This document shows, piece by piece, positions 1 through 11,207 of a DNA stretch of 64,000 nucleotides (positions are counted from its first letter, which is position 1; the number at the start of each line of letters is the position of its first letter). The stretch is from assembly GCF_000276665.1 (NCBI RefSeq), contig NW_004955463.1, positions 7,646,483-7,710,482 on the forward strand. Reading direction: 5' to 3'. This DNA comes from Chinchilla lanigera. Its lineage: Eukaryota; Chordata; Mammalia; Rodentia; Chinchillidae. A model generated the notes under the pieces. The model ran no database searches. It was not told the DNA's origin and saw nothing but the letters and a program-made list of their open reading frames with translations. The translations under genes were made by a program, and so were the position numbers.

Positions 1-385
1 ATCTGCTGATTTTTCACTTATTCCAATTATTCTTGGACTAGTCTCCCTTATATCATCTAGCAGTTTTTCATGTTTTCTTCTTTTTATAACCATTCAGATC
101 TCTTCTTTTATCCATTATCATAGGATCTTTTCTTTCTGTGTTCTGGAAACATTTCCCAAGTTCGACTTCTAATTTTCTATATTATTGTTCTGTGAGGTCT
201 AACCTCATTTCCTGCTTCCATCATGTTTTATATAGTTTGCATTTTCCTTTATATCTAAAACTGATTTCTCTTGCAGTGTACAGATATAACATCCTTCTGA
301 ATTACAGTGATAGTACAATAGGTTATTCAGAATGCTTGCATATGCTTCTTGTAGGAAAGTTATTTCAAAAGGGCATATACAGTTG
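1..385. other. AT-rich stretch, nothing assigned
   Basis: No repeat family, exon or motif could be named here. The composition is T-rich on this strand, which resembles antisense L1 sequence, but no diagnostic segment was recognised. Confidence 0.3.
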
Positions 386-843
386 TAGTGGTTGATTATG
401 TCAACTTGAGAAGTTTAGAAGCTTAACTAAATTGGCTTAGCAATTCTACACCCTAGGATGTAGAGGACTCACCCTAGGGTGTTTCACTGCCTAGATGGTA
501 TAAAAGAGAAATGAGGAAAGACAGATGAGTTTCCATTCTTCAGAGGAGCTCCAGTCTTTACCTTCAGTTTTGATGTCTCCTGGCTTCTAGTGCAGACTCT
601 TCAGCTTCCACCTTGAATCCTTCAGCCTGCTGTCAGAGACCCATCAGCCTCCTGATATGGACTTGCATGGAACACTGCAGTGAACTCCAGGCCTTGGACT
701 GAATCCTTTGGTCTCCAGTGTACAGACACCATCTGCACGCTTCCTCATCCAATTCTGTGGCTGACCATCATAAGCCAATCTTATAATTTTTGTATGTCTT
801 GTGTTAGATCTGTTTCTCTAGTAAAACTCTGACTGATATAACA
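386..843 (+). repeat. Old LTR-like element (ERVL-type end)
   Basis: The block starts with a 'gattatgtcaacttga' segment and ends with 'gtttctctagtaaaactctgactgatata', a layout seen in old mammalian LTR elements whose 3' end reads '...ctctggagaaccctgactaata'. A TATAAAA-like box lies near position 500. The copy is diverged and no target-site duplication could be read. The exact family is uncertain. Confidence 0.4.
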
Positions 844-903
844 GTATATCCATTTCTCAGGTTGACCCACTTCTTTTAAACCAGCAATCTAATAACTTCC
901 TTT

Positions 904-1279
904 GTGTGGTAGTCAGCTTTCTGTCACTATAACAAAATACCTGAGATAATAAACCTATGAAAAAAAAGGTTTATTTTGGCTCACAGTATTAATGGTTCCA
1001 GTTCCTGATCAGTTGGACCCATTGCTTTTAGGCCTCTAGTAGGAGTCTTTGATGGCAATGGTGGACAGCATGTGGCAGAGCAAATTGTTCACCTCATCAT
1101 CAGGGAAGAAAAAGAGAAAGAGACTGAAGTCCTCATAGCCCCTCAAGGTACACTCCCAATAACCTACCACCCCCAAACCCCACTCTTAAATGTTTCACTA
1201 CTTCCTGGTAGTGCCAAGCTGAAGACAAAGCCTGTAACAAGCATGCTTTTGGGGGCTGTTCCACATCCAATCATTGCAA
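904..1279 (-). mobile_element. ERVL-MaLR solo LTR
   Basis: The left end reads as the reverse complement of the MaLR 3' end: a '...actataacaaaatacctgaga...' segment followed by '...aggtttattttggctcacag'. The body includes the usual 'gtggcagag' and 'cctcatagcccc' remnants. The right end is diverged, so the 3' boundary is approximate. No proviral interior is attached. Confidence 0.65.
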
Positions 1280-2551
1280 GTTGCTGGCTTAATCTCACAG
1301 GTAAGTTTGCCTATAATTGCCGGTTTTAGAATTTGAGACTCAGAGATGCTGTGAGTCTTTGTTTTAATCCTTTAGTTGTAGGAAAAGGGAGACCTCCTAT
1401 CTTTTCTGTGATTTTATTTTGCTAGCTTATTCTAATTGGCTGAGAGAAACACTAAAAGAGCAAGAGCTCACACAGTTGAATGACTCAAACTTCACCAATG
1501 AGCCAAGCTACTTCCTCCCATGTCTATCATAGCACCAGGTATAGCAAGTATGCCTTTTGTTGTAACTGGCCTGATCACCTTGTTAGGAACCTAAAATGGC
1601 AACGCCCCTATTTGGCACATTATGAGTGAGTGTGGTGTATACTATGGCCTTCCCTTCTACATACTGCCCCATATTTCATGTTCATGAGTTGTTCATAGGG
1701 CTAAGCTTTGAATCCTTGCTACTGTCGGTTGAGCTTCTGTCTCTGAACTGGGAAACATTGTGCTTGGTCAGAGCTTGTTTGCAGAAGCTAGAATAACTCA
1801 TAAAATAGGAAGTTTGATGGGGTATCAAACATTTTCCACATGTTACTGTTCTTCATTTTCATCCCTCAGAATTGGCCTTTGCTATTCTACAGAGCCATAC
1901 TAAAAGTAAGTCTTCATATCTTGGGCTTTCCTGTCCTGGAACTTGTGCCTGAGTCTTATCTCAAGAAAACTACACACACTTCACAAGAAGTGATCTTTCT
2001 TCCTTCCTGCCAGAGTACATATTGCATCTTCATGAGTTTACTGGAAAAAGTGATCTTCACTTCAGGACGTGTTCAGCCCATTCTCGTGGAGTCCAGGAAA
2101 GGTGAACAGTGATTCAATTCTGCTGTAGCTTTCCTGTAAGTAGAACTACTAGGCAATCAACTAATCCATTGTCTAGAAAGCAATTTTTATCAACAATGCT
2201 ATCCAATCTATAAAAAGAAGAGGGCTCTGCTCTTAGGAATAATGGGTCCCATTGTTGTACTAAAGTGTATTGAGCTACTTTTGCTTTTTGTGAGTACTGA
2301 GTCATTCCACTGGCCTACTCAGGTTTTAGCATCTACTTTGTTGATTAAATATGATTAAATTCTTTTACTTTCTAGTCTCCTGAAGGTGGAAAGTGTTTTT
2401 TGAATTTGTTTCAAATTTCCCCCCTCACATGGTCTATTTCAGATGTCTCCTGATACCCTCAGTAACCTTAGCTTTGTTAGCTTGTCCCATCTGATGAGGC
2501 ATTGTCCTGCAGAGAAAATCAATGCTCTACTTCAGAGAATTCTTTCTTCTT
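1280..2551. other. Unassigned intergenic sequence
   Basis: No exon, RNA or named repeat was recognised. A CAG|GTAAGT donor-like word occurs at 1298-1306, but no matching acceptor with an open frame precedes it, because the open stretch upstream is MaLR sequence. I treat it as chance. Confidence 0.3.
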
Positions 2552-2661
2552 ATTTCATTTGAGACAAGGTCTTGTTAAGCTGCCCAGCTAGCCTCAGATT
2601 TGTGAATCTGCCTCAGCTCGCTAAATAGCTGAGATTACAGGTGTGTGCCCCCACTTCTGAC
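2552..2661 (-). repeat. Degraded B1-like SINE
   Basis: Reads '...ttgagacaaggtcttgttaagctgcccagc...' to '...gctgagattacaggtgtgtgcc', the antisense outline of a B1/Alu-type monomer. It is strongly diverged and lacks a clear A tail or target duplication. Confidence 0.5.
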
Positions 2662-3365
2662 TGGAGAATTCTAATGAATAGAATAGCCTCTCTCTTTAAT
2701 CTTGACATTCAGCTCATTTTTAGCATTGGCCAGAGAGGGTGGCATATCCTGGTGCTTTATTTCTTCCTGCCTTTTGAAACTTCATTTTCAGAGTTGAGGC
2801 GTGGCTCCTGTTATCCCTCACCCAGTATCCAATCACTATAGCTCTGTGACTAAGATTTATTTATTTCTCCCTCGAAGAATCACAGCTCTTTATTTCCTAC
2901 CTTTTTACATTAAGAGTTAGAATGGTTAGACTTTCCTTTAATTTGTATGCTCTCTTCTCGAATGCTGTGATTTTTAGAAGGGGTGGCTATGTTACTATTT
3001 TTGGTCTTAGGAAGAGAGTATGGAAATTAGCTCCCAGTCCCCGAATCTTTTGATGGTTGGTACTGGTTTTATCAGACTCCTTTAAGATCAGGAATATATA
3101 TATGTAGATTTAGCAACAATGAATAAAACACACTGACTGTTCTTTCTTCACTGGGCCCAGAACAGTAATGTAGTTGGAATTTCAATGTGCCTAGTTTAGA
3201 AAGTAAGCATGGATTTTGTTTTTTACAGGCCGATAAATAAGATTGGGTAATACACCTCAGATAAAAGTGTTCTAAAAAAAGCTTTAAACTTTTATTTTTA
3301 AGGTAGCTGCAGATTCTTAGTTTCCTCAATTACAAGATTTTACAAATACAATACCCAAGATATTA
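2662..3365. other. Unassigned intergenic sequence
   Basis: AT-rich non-coding sequence. I see no exon signals, SINE or LTR ends here. Confidence 0.3.
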
Positions 3366-4432
3366 GTGTTATTGGTAGAGTCAAGATACAGAACAGTTTC
3401 ATCACCACAAAGACCTTGGTGTTACTTTTTTTTTGGTCACATCCATCCACCTTCTTTCACTTTTATCCTCCTCAGCCCTAATTACCGGCAGCCTCCAGTC
3501 TGTTCTCCATTTCTACAAATTTGTCATTTCAACAATTATACAAATAGAATCATATAGTTTGTCATCTTTGGAGATTGACTTTTTGACTCAGTATTGGTCC
3601 CTAAAAATTCAATGAAGTTATTATATGTATTTTTTTTTTTTTTTTGCCTTTTTGAGAGAGGGTCTCACTATGCAGTTCAGGCTGGCCTTGAGCTCCCTTT
3701 GTAGCCCAGGCTGGTTGTGAACTCACAATGATCTTCCTACTCAGCCTCCTGAGTGCTGGGATTACAGACGTGCCTGGGCTATTGCATGTATTGATAGCTT
3801 GTTCTTTTTTATTGCTTTCTGCCTCCCCAGAGTATAGTTATATAGTTTAACTATTTACCTCCTGAGGAACATCTGGGTTTCTTCCAGATTTTAACTATTA
3901 TAATTAAAGTTGATGTGAATTTCTGTGTACAGGTTTTTCGGGTAAGCATATTTTTAACTTCTCTGAGATAAATGCCCATAAATGCAATGGCAGTTGCATT
4001 CTTAGCTTTATAATAAGTTGCCAAAATGTTTTCCAGAATGGCTATGCTATTTTATGTTCTTACCAGCAGTGTATGAGGATCGTGTTTCTCCACCTTCTCA
4101 CCAGTTTGATAATCTTGATTATCTTTTATGTAACTGCTCTGATTTGTATTGCTATGGTGCTGTGGTTTTAATTTTTAATTTTCAGTTCTTTAATGCTAGT
4201 GATGTAGAACATCTTTTGTGTAGTTATTTGCTATCTGTATACATGTCCTCGGGTGAAATTTCCCTTCATGTCTCTTATTCATTTTCTAATAGGACTTTTT
4301 AACTATTGAGTTTTGAGACTGCTTATAGATACTAGTATTTTGTTGGATATATAGTTTGCAATTTTCCCCCAGTGTGTAGCTTGTCTTTTTGTGTATATTA
4401 ATGCTTAATGCAAACTTAATTTTCATTTTATT
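3366..4432 (-). repeat. Old L1 3' portion (L1M-type)
   Basis: Read on the plus strand this is the antisense 3' half of an old L1. It runs through 'caaatagaatcatatag', 'catctgggtttcttccag', 'gtgaatttctgtgtacaggttttt', 'cttaccagcagtgtatgag' and 'caccttctcaccag', and the order of these words matches L1. A younger B1 sits inside at 3630-3781. There is no intact reading frame. Confidence 0.75.
3630..3781 (-). repeat. B1 SINE inside old L1
   Basis: An antisense B1 monomer with the T-run at its left (the A tail on the minus strand), 'gagagggtctcactatgcag' and 'gtgctgggattacag'. Near-identical flanks, 'attatatgtatt' on the left and 'attgcatgtatt' on the right, look like its target-site duplication. 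Confidence 0.8.
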
Positions 4433-4542
4433 ATCCCCTTCCTCTCTTTTATTTTTCTTTGGGTTATTTGAACAATTTTTAGGATTTTACCTTGATTTAT
4501 TAATTGCATTTTTGAATATTTTAAAATTTTATTATATATATT

Positions 4543-4662
4543 CAGTTTTGGTTTTTTGAAACAGGGTCTTACTGTATAGTCAGACTGGTCTTGAACTCAT
4601 GGTGATCCTCCTTTCTGTCTCCTGAGTGCTCAGCTTACAAGTGTGTGCCATCATGCCCAGCT
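4543..4662 (-). repeat. B1-like SINE, diverged
   Basis: Antisense B1 outline ('tttgaaacagggtcttactgt' to 'gtgtgtgccatcatgccc'). It is more diverged than the copy at 3630 and no target duplication was seen. Confidence 0.65.
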
Positions 4663-4745
4663 ATATAGTCTTTTTAGTAGTTTCTATCAGTGTCACATTT
4701 TACTGGTATCAGTGTTTTTCCAACTCAAGTGAAGAGTACAAAACT

Positions 4746-4833
4746 GGGGCTGAGGATTTAGCTCAGTGGCACAGCGCCTGCCTGGCAAGCACAAGGTTGT
4801 GAGTTTGATTCCCGGTACCAGAAAAAAGAAAAA
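4746..4833 (+). repeat. ID SINE with target-site duplication
   Basis: tRNA-derived SINE. The A box lies in 'tttagctcagtggc' and the B box in 'gagtttgattccc', and the element ends 'ggtaccagaaaaaag'. An 11-bp duplication, AGTACAAAACT, flanks it at 4735-4745 and 4834-4844. The GGCACAGCGCCTGCCTGGC core is shared with the other ID copies in this window. Confidence 0.9.
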
Positions 4834-5177
4834 AGTACAAAACTTACCTTCATTAAACTTTCTGACTTTTAAAATATATTTGTCTCAAATATTTGCTCTA
4901 CATTCATTGAGTGTCATACCAGATAGTGTTATAATCATTTTTGCCTCAGTCATCAAATCTAATTTAAGAAACTCATGAGAAGGAGGATAGCCTATTATTT
5001 TTACCCACTTTCAAAACTTGCTTTGATGGTCTTTCTTTTGGAAGTTTCAAGTATTCTTACTTTGTCATTTTCTCTCTGCATGGAGAAATTTCTTTAGATA
5101 CTTTTTAAGGATGTATTTGATCACAACAAACTGTTTTTCTTCATCTGAGAAAGTCTTTATTTCACTTCACTCTCTGT

Positions 5178-5240
5178 ACATGTGTATGTGCATGTGTGTA
5201 TGTGTGTGTGTCTGTGTATGTGTGTTTGTGTGTGTGCATA
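5178..5240. repeat. Imperfect (TG)n tract
   Basis: About 60 bp of alternating TG with interruptions (tgtgtatgtgcatgtgtg...). It lies inside the L1 fragment. Confidence 0.85.
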
Positions 5241-5287
5241 CCTGTTGGGGATCACACTTTTAAACTTTTAATTAATTCATTCATTAG

Positions 5288-5358
5288 TGTTCAAGATCAA
5301 ACCCAGCACCTTACAGATACTAAGCATGTGCTCTACCACTGAGCTACACCCCTAGCTA
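5288..5358 (-). repeat. Old ID/B4-type SINE fragment
   Basis: Antisense tRNA-like segment 'gatcaaacccagcacctta' to 'gtgctctaccactgagctac'. It carries the older rodent ID wording rather than the GGTACC version seen in the younger copies here. Confidence 0.65.
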
Positions 5359-5829
5359 TCCTCCAGTCTTGAAAGATAAAGACTCCTGAGTTCTTTTTAA
5401 GTACAGACATGTGGAAAATGTTATGCCATTTTCCTCTGTCATTCATGGTTTCAGAAGCCAAAACAGAACAGTGATTTCAATCAAACTGACATTTCCTTAT
5501 AGGTAATGCAGCATTACTTCTTGGCTTTTTCAGAATTTTGTCTTTAGTTTTACAAGTTTAATTATGTTGTGCCTTTCTTTGGGCTTATCCTACTAGCTGT
5601 TTACTCAGCTTTTTGAATTGGTAGATTATGTTTTCCACAAATTTCAAATAATTTTCCTGCCAAACTTCATGCCTTTTCTTTCTCGATTTCTACTTAAGTT
5701 TTATAGCATGAAAAGCAAATCACTATCGGGGGAGAATCAGACTGGCCCCTACTGCGCTCTCTGCCCCCTGCCAATAGTATTTAATTACAGAAGACAATTG
5801 AACAATGCCTAAAAGTATTTTAATTAATA

Positions 5830-6022
5830 CACAATAATTCTAAACATTTATGGAGCACAGAGTGATATTTTAATACCTATAAACAATCTATAGTGATCAG
5901 GTCAGAGTAGTTGGCATATCCATCACCTCAAACATTTATCATTTGTCTTTGAAACATTCTAAATCCCCTCTAGTAGTTATTTGAGACACACAGTTAATTG
6001 CTGTCAAATATAGTTACCCTAC
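5830..6022 (-). repeat. L1 3' UTR, left part (split by LTR)
   Basis: Antisense L1M 3' UTR: 'catatccatcacctcaaacatttatc' followed by 'tagttaccctac'. The element resumes at 6391 after an inserted MaLR LTR, and the CCTAC duplication marks the break. Confidence 0.75.
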
Positions 6023-6390
6023 TGTCTTAGTCACTGTCTTTGTTGCTGGTACAAAATACCCAACACCTGCACCTTAAAGGAGTACAGGCTTATTTTGACT
6101 AACAGTCCATGTCCAGTAAGCTTAAACAGGGAAAAGGCAGGGCAGAAGGCCCTGGCCAGGGGAAAGCTGTTCATGTCATGGCAGGAAGGAAGTAGAGACA
6201 GAACAGAGGAACCAGGGAGGAAGATGCAGGTCACATCCCAGCAACCCACCTCCTGAGACCAAGCCCAGGCCCTCCTACCAGCTAGTCAGCTATAGTGTGC
6301 CTCCATGGCCTAATCCTCTTCCAAAAGTCCTGTTTATGAGCATGTGAGGGTCTTGGGGAGGCGGGGGGACACTGGATAGAAACAACAACA
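6023..6390 (-). mobile_element. ERVL-MaLR solo LTR, 5-bp TSD CCTAC
   Basis: A 368-bp LTR that begins TGTCTTAG and ends AACAACA on the plus strand. The 5-bp duplication CCTAC at 6018-6022 and 6391-6395 fixes both ends. It lies within an L1 3' UTR, so it is younger than that L1. The minus-strand reading shows the usual solo LTR plan with no interior. Confidence 0.9.
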
Positions 6391-6862
6391 CCTACCATGC
6401 TATAGAGTATTGGAAGCTGTTTCCCTGTTTAGCCATTCCCTATACCTGTTAACCATCCTCTCTCCATCCCTTCCTCCCCTTTACCCTTCCTGGGCTCTAG
6501 TCACCGCTATTTTACTCTGTTTCTATGATACCAACTTTTTTAGCTTCCACATATAACTAGAACTTGTGGTATATGTCCCTGTGCCTGACTTACTTCACTT
6601 GACAGAATTTCATTCTTTTTTATGGCTGAGTAATATTCCATTGCATATACACTGCATTTTCTTTAATCATCCATTGATGGATTATTGTTAGTTATTGTGA
6701 ATAGTACTTTAATAAACACAGGAGTGCAAATGTCTCTTCAATGCATTGACTTTATTTCTTTCCAATATATACCCACCGAGTAGTAGGATTACTAGATCAG
6801 ATGATACTTCTATTTCAGGTTTTTTGAGGAACCATCATTCTGGTTTTTCATAATAGTTGTAC
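6391..6862 (-). repeat. L1 3' UTR/ORF2 end, right part
   Basis: Continuation of the interrupted L1: 'taaccatcctctctccatc', 'accaacttttttagcttccacat', 'tggctgagtaatattccattg' and 'tttgaggaaccatcattctgg' follow the antisense L1M order. No open reading frame is present. Confidence 0.8.
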
Positions 6863-6903
6863 TAATTTAAATTCTAAAGGAAGAAGTAATAAGTCAAGGA
6901 TAT

Positions 6904-7275
6904 TGTCTTGGTTACTTTTGTCTCACTGCAGAGCCAAAATACCTGATGCCCAAATTTAAGGAAGGAAAAGTATATTTAGTTCACAGTTTGTGGAAGTTTC
7001 AGTCTGTATTTGGCTGGCTCCAAGGCAGAATGGCACATGGCAGAGGGCAACAGTTCATGGTGGCAGAAAGCAAAAGCAACAAGAGCAAAAAGGGAGGAAC
7101 AGCAGCAAGCAACCTGTTTCCCTCCCTTACGCTGTATGCAAATAACCCACCCCAGGCAGGTATAGCACTCACACCCATAATCCCAACATTGGACCATGAA
7201 TCAATCATAAACTCTAGAAGCCCGCCCCATGACTGTATGACACGTTAGGGTGACATCCAGACACAAATCATAACA
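6904..7275 (-). mobile_element. ERVL-MaLR solo LTR, TSD GATAT
   Basis: A 372-bp LTR, TGTCTTGG...CATAACA on the plus strand, flanked by GATAT at 6899-6903 and 7276-7280. The antisense body contains 'gcacatggcagagggcaacag'. The open frames that cross it are LTR sequence and not genes. Confidence 0.9.
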
Positions 7276-7505
7276 GATATCATACCCAATAAAGAATGTC
7301 CTTCCCTAAAAACCTGGGGAATACACTCACTAAGATAAAAGCATGCAGCAAATATAATTTCCATGAAAAATTTTCTAACTAATCTAGAAGAATAAAAATC
7401 AAAAATAGGGAAGCTGTATAACATGACTAGGGGGTGCATTAAATCCATTTCAACATAGATTTTGTACTAAGCTCCTCAAGAATTATAGTTAGAGAATACA
7501 AAGTA

Positions 7506-7955
7506 TATTAGTTAACATTTTGTCACTGGGACAAAATACCTGACAGAAACAATTTAAAGGAGAAAAAGATTTATTTTGCTTCACAGTTTCAGAGGTTTCA
7601 GTCCATGGTATATTGGCTACATTGCTTTTATGCCTGTGGGGAGGCAGAATCATCTTGGCAGAGGAGAGCCAATCACCTCATGGTAGCCAGGAAGCGGAAG
7701 GGGTTGGAAAGAGACAGAGAAAGACAGGAACAGGCCAGGGACAAGAATATATCTTTCCAGTTATACCTGCAACGACCTCCTTCCTCCAAACAGGCTCTAT
7801 CTTCTACAAGCACATTTTGCTATGAATTCATAAGTGGATTAAACCATTGATGAGCACTCTGACGATTTAATCACTTTCCAAAAGCCCCACTTCTAAATAC
7901 ATGAGACTTGGCGGGGGTGGGGTGGGTGGTGCTTTTTGATTCAAATCTTAGCCCA
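7506..7955 (-). mobile_element. ERVL-MaLR solo LTR, TSD AAGTA
   Basis: A 450-bp LTR flanked by AAGTA at 7501-7505 and 7956-7960. It is about 80 bp longer than the copies at 6023 and 6904. It carries a purine-rich 'agagacagagaaagacagg' segment at the position where other copies have grown a (GA)n tract. Confidence 0.85.
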
Positions 7956-7960
7956 AAGTA

Positions 7961-8883
7961 AATGGGATAAATCCAAACAATGTGAGATAATAATATATAG
8001 TATACAGACAGAAGGACTTGGAGAGAGGAATAATAAGTCATGTTGTTTCATAGCACAGGGTCACTCAGTTATGGATAACATTGAAAGATGTGCAGGGATA
8101 AAGCCCTAATAACTGAAAATCATGTTTTCCTCAACATTTTTTCGTATCCTTTAAGAAATAATATCTTGTGAAGTAAGAATATTGATTAGCTATTCACAAT
8201 TCCAGTTGATTTTCCTTCTGTTAGATTCAAGTGAAACTGAATCCAATATGTTTTATTAAAAACTGCATGATCCCATTGATGTAAATATCATTTATTCTAC
8301 CTACTGGTCCATCTGCCATCTGTCTATATACTCATCCATGGATAGATATGTATGTACAGACTAGTGCCTTCTTTGAAAGAGAAGGTAGAGGTGTTCTTTT
8401 CTAATCCCAGCCTGTGAGGGCTTCTGTAGAAGTCAGAAAGTTTTGAAGTGTGTTCAACACAGCTGGAGGCATAAAAGGCTGAGGTCTGCAGATGGCACAA
8501 GAACTCCAGAGATGAGAAAAGACATGATTCGTGGCTCTACTGGTGGGACAAGGAACAGTGTGCTGTGCGGGGTACAGTCTGCTTTCCTTGGGTTTATGGG
8601 ATATGGGCTATTGGGTGGTTTCCACAGACATGTTTGGGCTGAGAGAGATCTGAGGTGTGGTCTTCCTTAGTCGTATTATATAGGACAAGCAGAGGTTCCC
8701 TTGGGTCATGAGAACTGCATGGAATTTTTAAAGAACCCATGGACAATACCACCATAGCCCATAGACCCATTAGGAACTCTAGTAGACTTATTAGACTTAT
8801 TTTGGAACTCTAGTCCAGCAAGAATCCCTTGTTTCTGCCTATATTATCATCCATCCCCCAAGAAGCTGGAGAGATGTCCAGAT
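7961..8883. other. Unassigned intergenic sequence
   Basis: No exon, SINE or LTR end was recognised. The stretch at 8440-8670 is open on the plus strand but has no splice-site support. Confidence 0.3.
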
Positions 8884-9325
8884 CTGTTTTGGGTATAACA
8901 GAGTACCTGGTGCTGAGTAGTATAACAGAAAGAGAGATTTACTTGGCTCACTATTTCACTGACTGACAAGTTCAAGCAGTATTGTGCCTATGTCATGGAT
9001 ACATTACAACATGGAAGTATGAGAGAGAGGGCGAGAGAGAGAGGGCGAGAGAGAGACACACACAGAGAGAGAGAGAGACAGAGAGACAGAGAGAGAATCA
9101 CATAATGAGAGGAAGTAAGAGATGGGGGAGGAACCAGGTGCTGTCTCATTAGGACCAATGGACTCCTGGGAGACCAGCATTAACCTCCTGCGAATGATCA
9201 CATTGTAGTCACCTTCCACTAGGCCCCACCCCTCTGAAAGTCCCACCGTGTTTCACTGCCATTGCATTGGGGTCCATACTGGAAATTTCCAGCATATGAA
9301 TCTCGAGGAAACAAATCATAGCAAG
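8884..9325 (-). mobile_element. ERVL-MaLR LTR with internal (GA)n
   Basis: Antisense MaLR pattern: 'ggtataacagagtacctgg' at the left, 'aggccccacccctctgaaagtcccacc' in the body and 'aaacaaatcatagca' at the right. A GA-rich microsatellite at 9020-9095 interrupts the body. The ends are approximate because no clean duplication is visible. Confidence 0.7.
9020..9095. repeat. (GA)n-rich microsatellite within LTR
   Basis: A run of gagagagagggcgagagagagagg and cagagagaga units. It lies inside the MaLR copy, and the C-containing interruptions suggest growth from an LTR purine seed. Confidence 0.85.
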
Positions 9326-9560
9326 GAGTGTGAGACTGTGGAGTCCAGAGGGGGAGGACGTGAGCTAAGAGAGAGCAGAGGGCAGAAGGACCACATATTC
9401 TTTCCCTTGAACTGAAGACAATAAAAGTTGAAGGATGGAGAAAAGACTAAGTTAAAGAGCAGAGCTTTCACTGTTAAGTGGGATTGCTGTGTTCTGTAAA
9501 CGGTTAACTGTTACGTTAACTTTTGAACTGAGGTCTTTTCCTCCCTTATTGTGCTTGAAG

Positions 9561-9774
9561 GATCTTCCAGGAGCTCAGAAAGCCAAATCTGCATCTGCAC
9601 CCAGCCTTGTGCATACCGTGAGTGCCCAGCAGGGCCTCAATTCCTGCTGCTTTCTTCCTAGAATGCTTTCCCTTTCTGGCGCCGTTCCAGAGTCTCTTCT
9701 ACCGTGGAGCCTGCGTGGATCCTGTACTGAAGCGGAAACTTGTGTGGATTCCTCCAAACTCCCTCAGCACACAG
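9561..9774 (+). CDS. Candidate internal exon A, unknown protein
   Basis: A 214-nt segment between a pyrimidine-rich acceptor (gtcttttcctcccttattgtgcttgaag|GA) and a consensus donor (ACACAG|gtaagtac). Only one frame is open from the first base (phase 0 in, phase 1 out). The other two meet stops before the donor. The encoded 71 residues are rich in Ser, Leu, Pro and Ala, with a short Ser-Ala-Ser-Ala-Pro run near residue 10 and six Cys, and look like a disordered segment. I recognise no domain. It is phase-compatible with the small candidate exon at 10506. It could be a chance open frame beside a good donor, since no homologue was checked. Confidence 0.4.
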
Positions 9775-10505
9775 GTAAGTACTGGCCTAGCACAACACAG
9801 ACCTATCCTGAACTCCACCCACTATATAATTTCTCTGTACTCCCCTCTCTGTCTCTCTGTCTCTTTCTCACATCTATGTTAGTCTGCCTGTGCTCATGGG
9901 AAAAACAGAGCAATATCATTTCAAAACTTGATGGAAAAGAAAATTAAATTCCTAGCCCAAGGGCCTAACGTCACAAACCGTCATCTTCACCTTTGCAGCA
10001 GGGGCCCATACCTCTATGAGACTGGCATTTAGAAGACAGGGGCACCATTGAAGTACTAGCTCTCTCTTTACCCTTCCTGCCTGTGACAGACAGCATGCCT
10101 CAGCTTATCCCTACTTGGTCTGTGGAGCCCTGCTCTCCTTGCGATATGTCTTTCATTTTATTCTGAGAGCCAGTTCTTGCCAAGGGATGTCTGCTGGGGA
10201 CACACAATACCGCACAGCACGGGACAAGCTATAGAAACAGACCACATAAAATTTCAGGACCTTGGTGAGTGGAGACGTTGAGAGATATGACTGGAGATAG
10301 CATGACTGAATCCCAGGGTCCTGGATGTTGATGGAAGTGGTATTCTCTTTGTGTGGTATTTTATGATGGCTGGGGATTGGAGCTGCCTGAGGGAATCTGT
10401 TTTTTTTTTTACATATATGGTGATAGCCATAGTACTGTCATCTAACACTATATAAAGTGAAGCAACATATGCCACATTTTTAGAAGATGACAGTATTATC
10501 CCCAG
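9775..10505. other. Possible intron between exons A and B
   Basis: No repeat was recognised in this stretch. If the two flanking segments are exons, this is a 731-bp GT-AG intron. Confidence 0.3.
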
Positions 10506-10546
10506 CTGAGGCAGACGTCATGACGATGTCAGAAAAAGAGAGTCTG
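10506..10546 (+). CDS. Candidate small exon B, unknown protein
   Basis: A 41-nt segment with acceptor '...cagtattatccccag|CT' and donor 'GAGTCTG|gtaagg'. Joined in phase to the segment at 9561-9774 (phase 1 in, phase 0 out) it stays open and adds an acidic stretch (Glu-Ala-Asp-Val ... Ser-Glu-Lys-Glu-Ser-Leu). The pyrimidine tract of the acceptor is weak, so support rests on the donor and the phase agreement. Confidence 0.3.
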
Positions 10547-11057
10547 GTAAGGACGGGGGATAATGATTCTTTTTCCTCTCTTGAGAGCTTACAGTGTGTA
10601 CTTGGCGAATGGTTTAACCTTTTAAATTTCTTCAGTGAAGTTTCTAGTTTATGTTTATAAAAAGAACTTCAGGGCTTCAAAAAAAATTTCAAGCCCTCCT
10701 GACAAAAGGAAGGAGGATCTTCTGACATCAAAATAAAGGAAAACAAAGCGAGAACCTTCTCTCCAAAAGTGGCCAAAATGGACAACTTGGTGTAACTAGC
10801 TAATATTTAATTAGCTGTCAAATATGTATGACAAGTCGTAGTTAGTTTTGATAACTATAGGGCTCCTTCAGGGATTGAAGTATTCTGTAGAATAGACTCA
10901 AAACAATAGGACTAAGGTAAAGCAATAATCCTGTTGTATTAAACAAGAGTTAAGTGGTTCTTCTATAACTTACATCATTGGAATGTGAGAAAGGACCAGA
11001 TTTCTTGAATTTTAATTAAATCTGTATAAGAATGATGTATTAAAAATTAATATGAGG

Positions 11058-11206
11058 GAACCAGGTGTGGTTGCTTGGGAGGCACTTGGGAGGCTGAGGC
11101 AGGAGAACTGCTATAAGTTTGAGTCCAGCCTGGGGTATATAGTGAGTCCAAGGCCAGCCTGAACTACACAATGAGACTGTCTCAACAAAACTAAACAGAA
11201 CAGAAC
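11058..11206 (+). repeat. B1 SINE with target-site duplication
   Basis: Sense B1 ('ccaggtgtggttgcttggga...gaggctgaggcaggag...gagactgtctcaa') with an A/C-rich tail. The flanks AAAATTAATATG occur on both sides (near 11045 and 11208), which gives the insertion boundaries. Confidence 0.85.
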
Positions 11207-11207
11207 A

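Larger units (their letters stand above)
5085..5735 (-). repeat. L1 ORF2-derived fragment, interrupted
   Basis: The words 'tcttcatctgagaaagtctttatttc' and later 'attatgttgtgcctttctttgggcttatcctac' follow the antisense L1 interior order. A (TG)n tract and an old ID copy interrupt it. No protein can be read through it. Confidence 0.55.

Noticed and set aside
1072..1329. Open frame followed by a CAG|GTAAGT word
   Set aside because: The frame is largely MaLR LTR sequence read through, and no acceptor precedes it.
4746..4833. Possible tRNA gene
   Set aside because: The A and B boxes belong to an ID SINE. The target duplication, A-rich tail and multicopy nature show retroposition, and no cloverleaf with an intact acceptor stem is evident.
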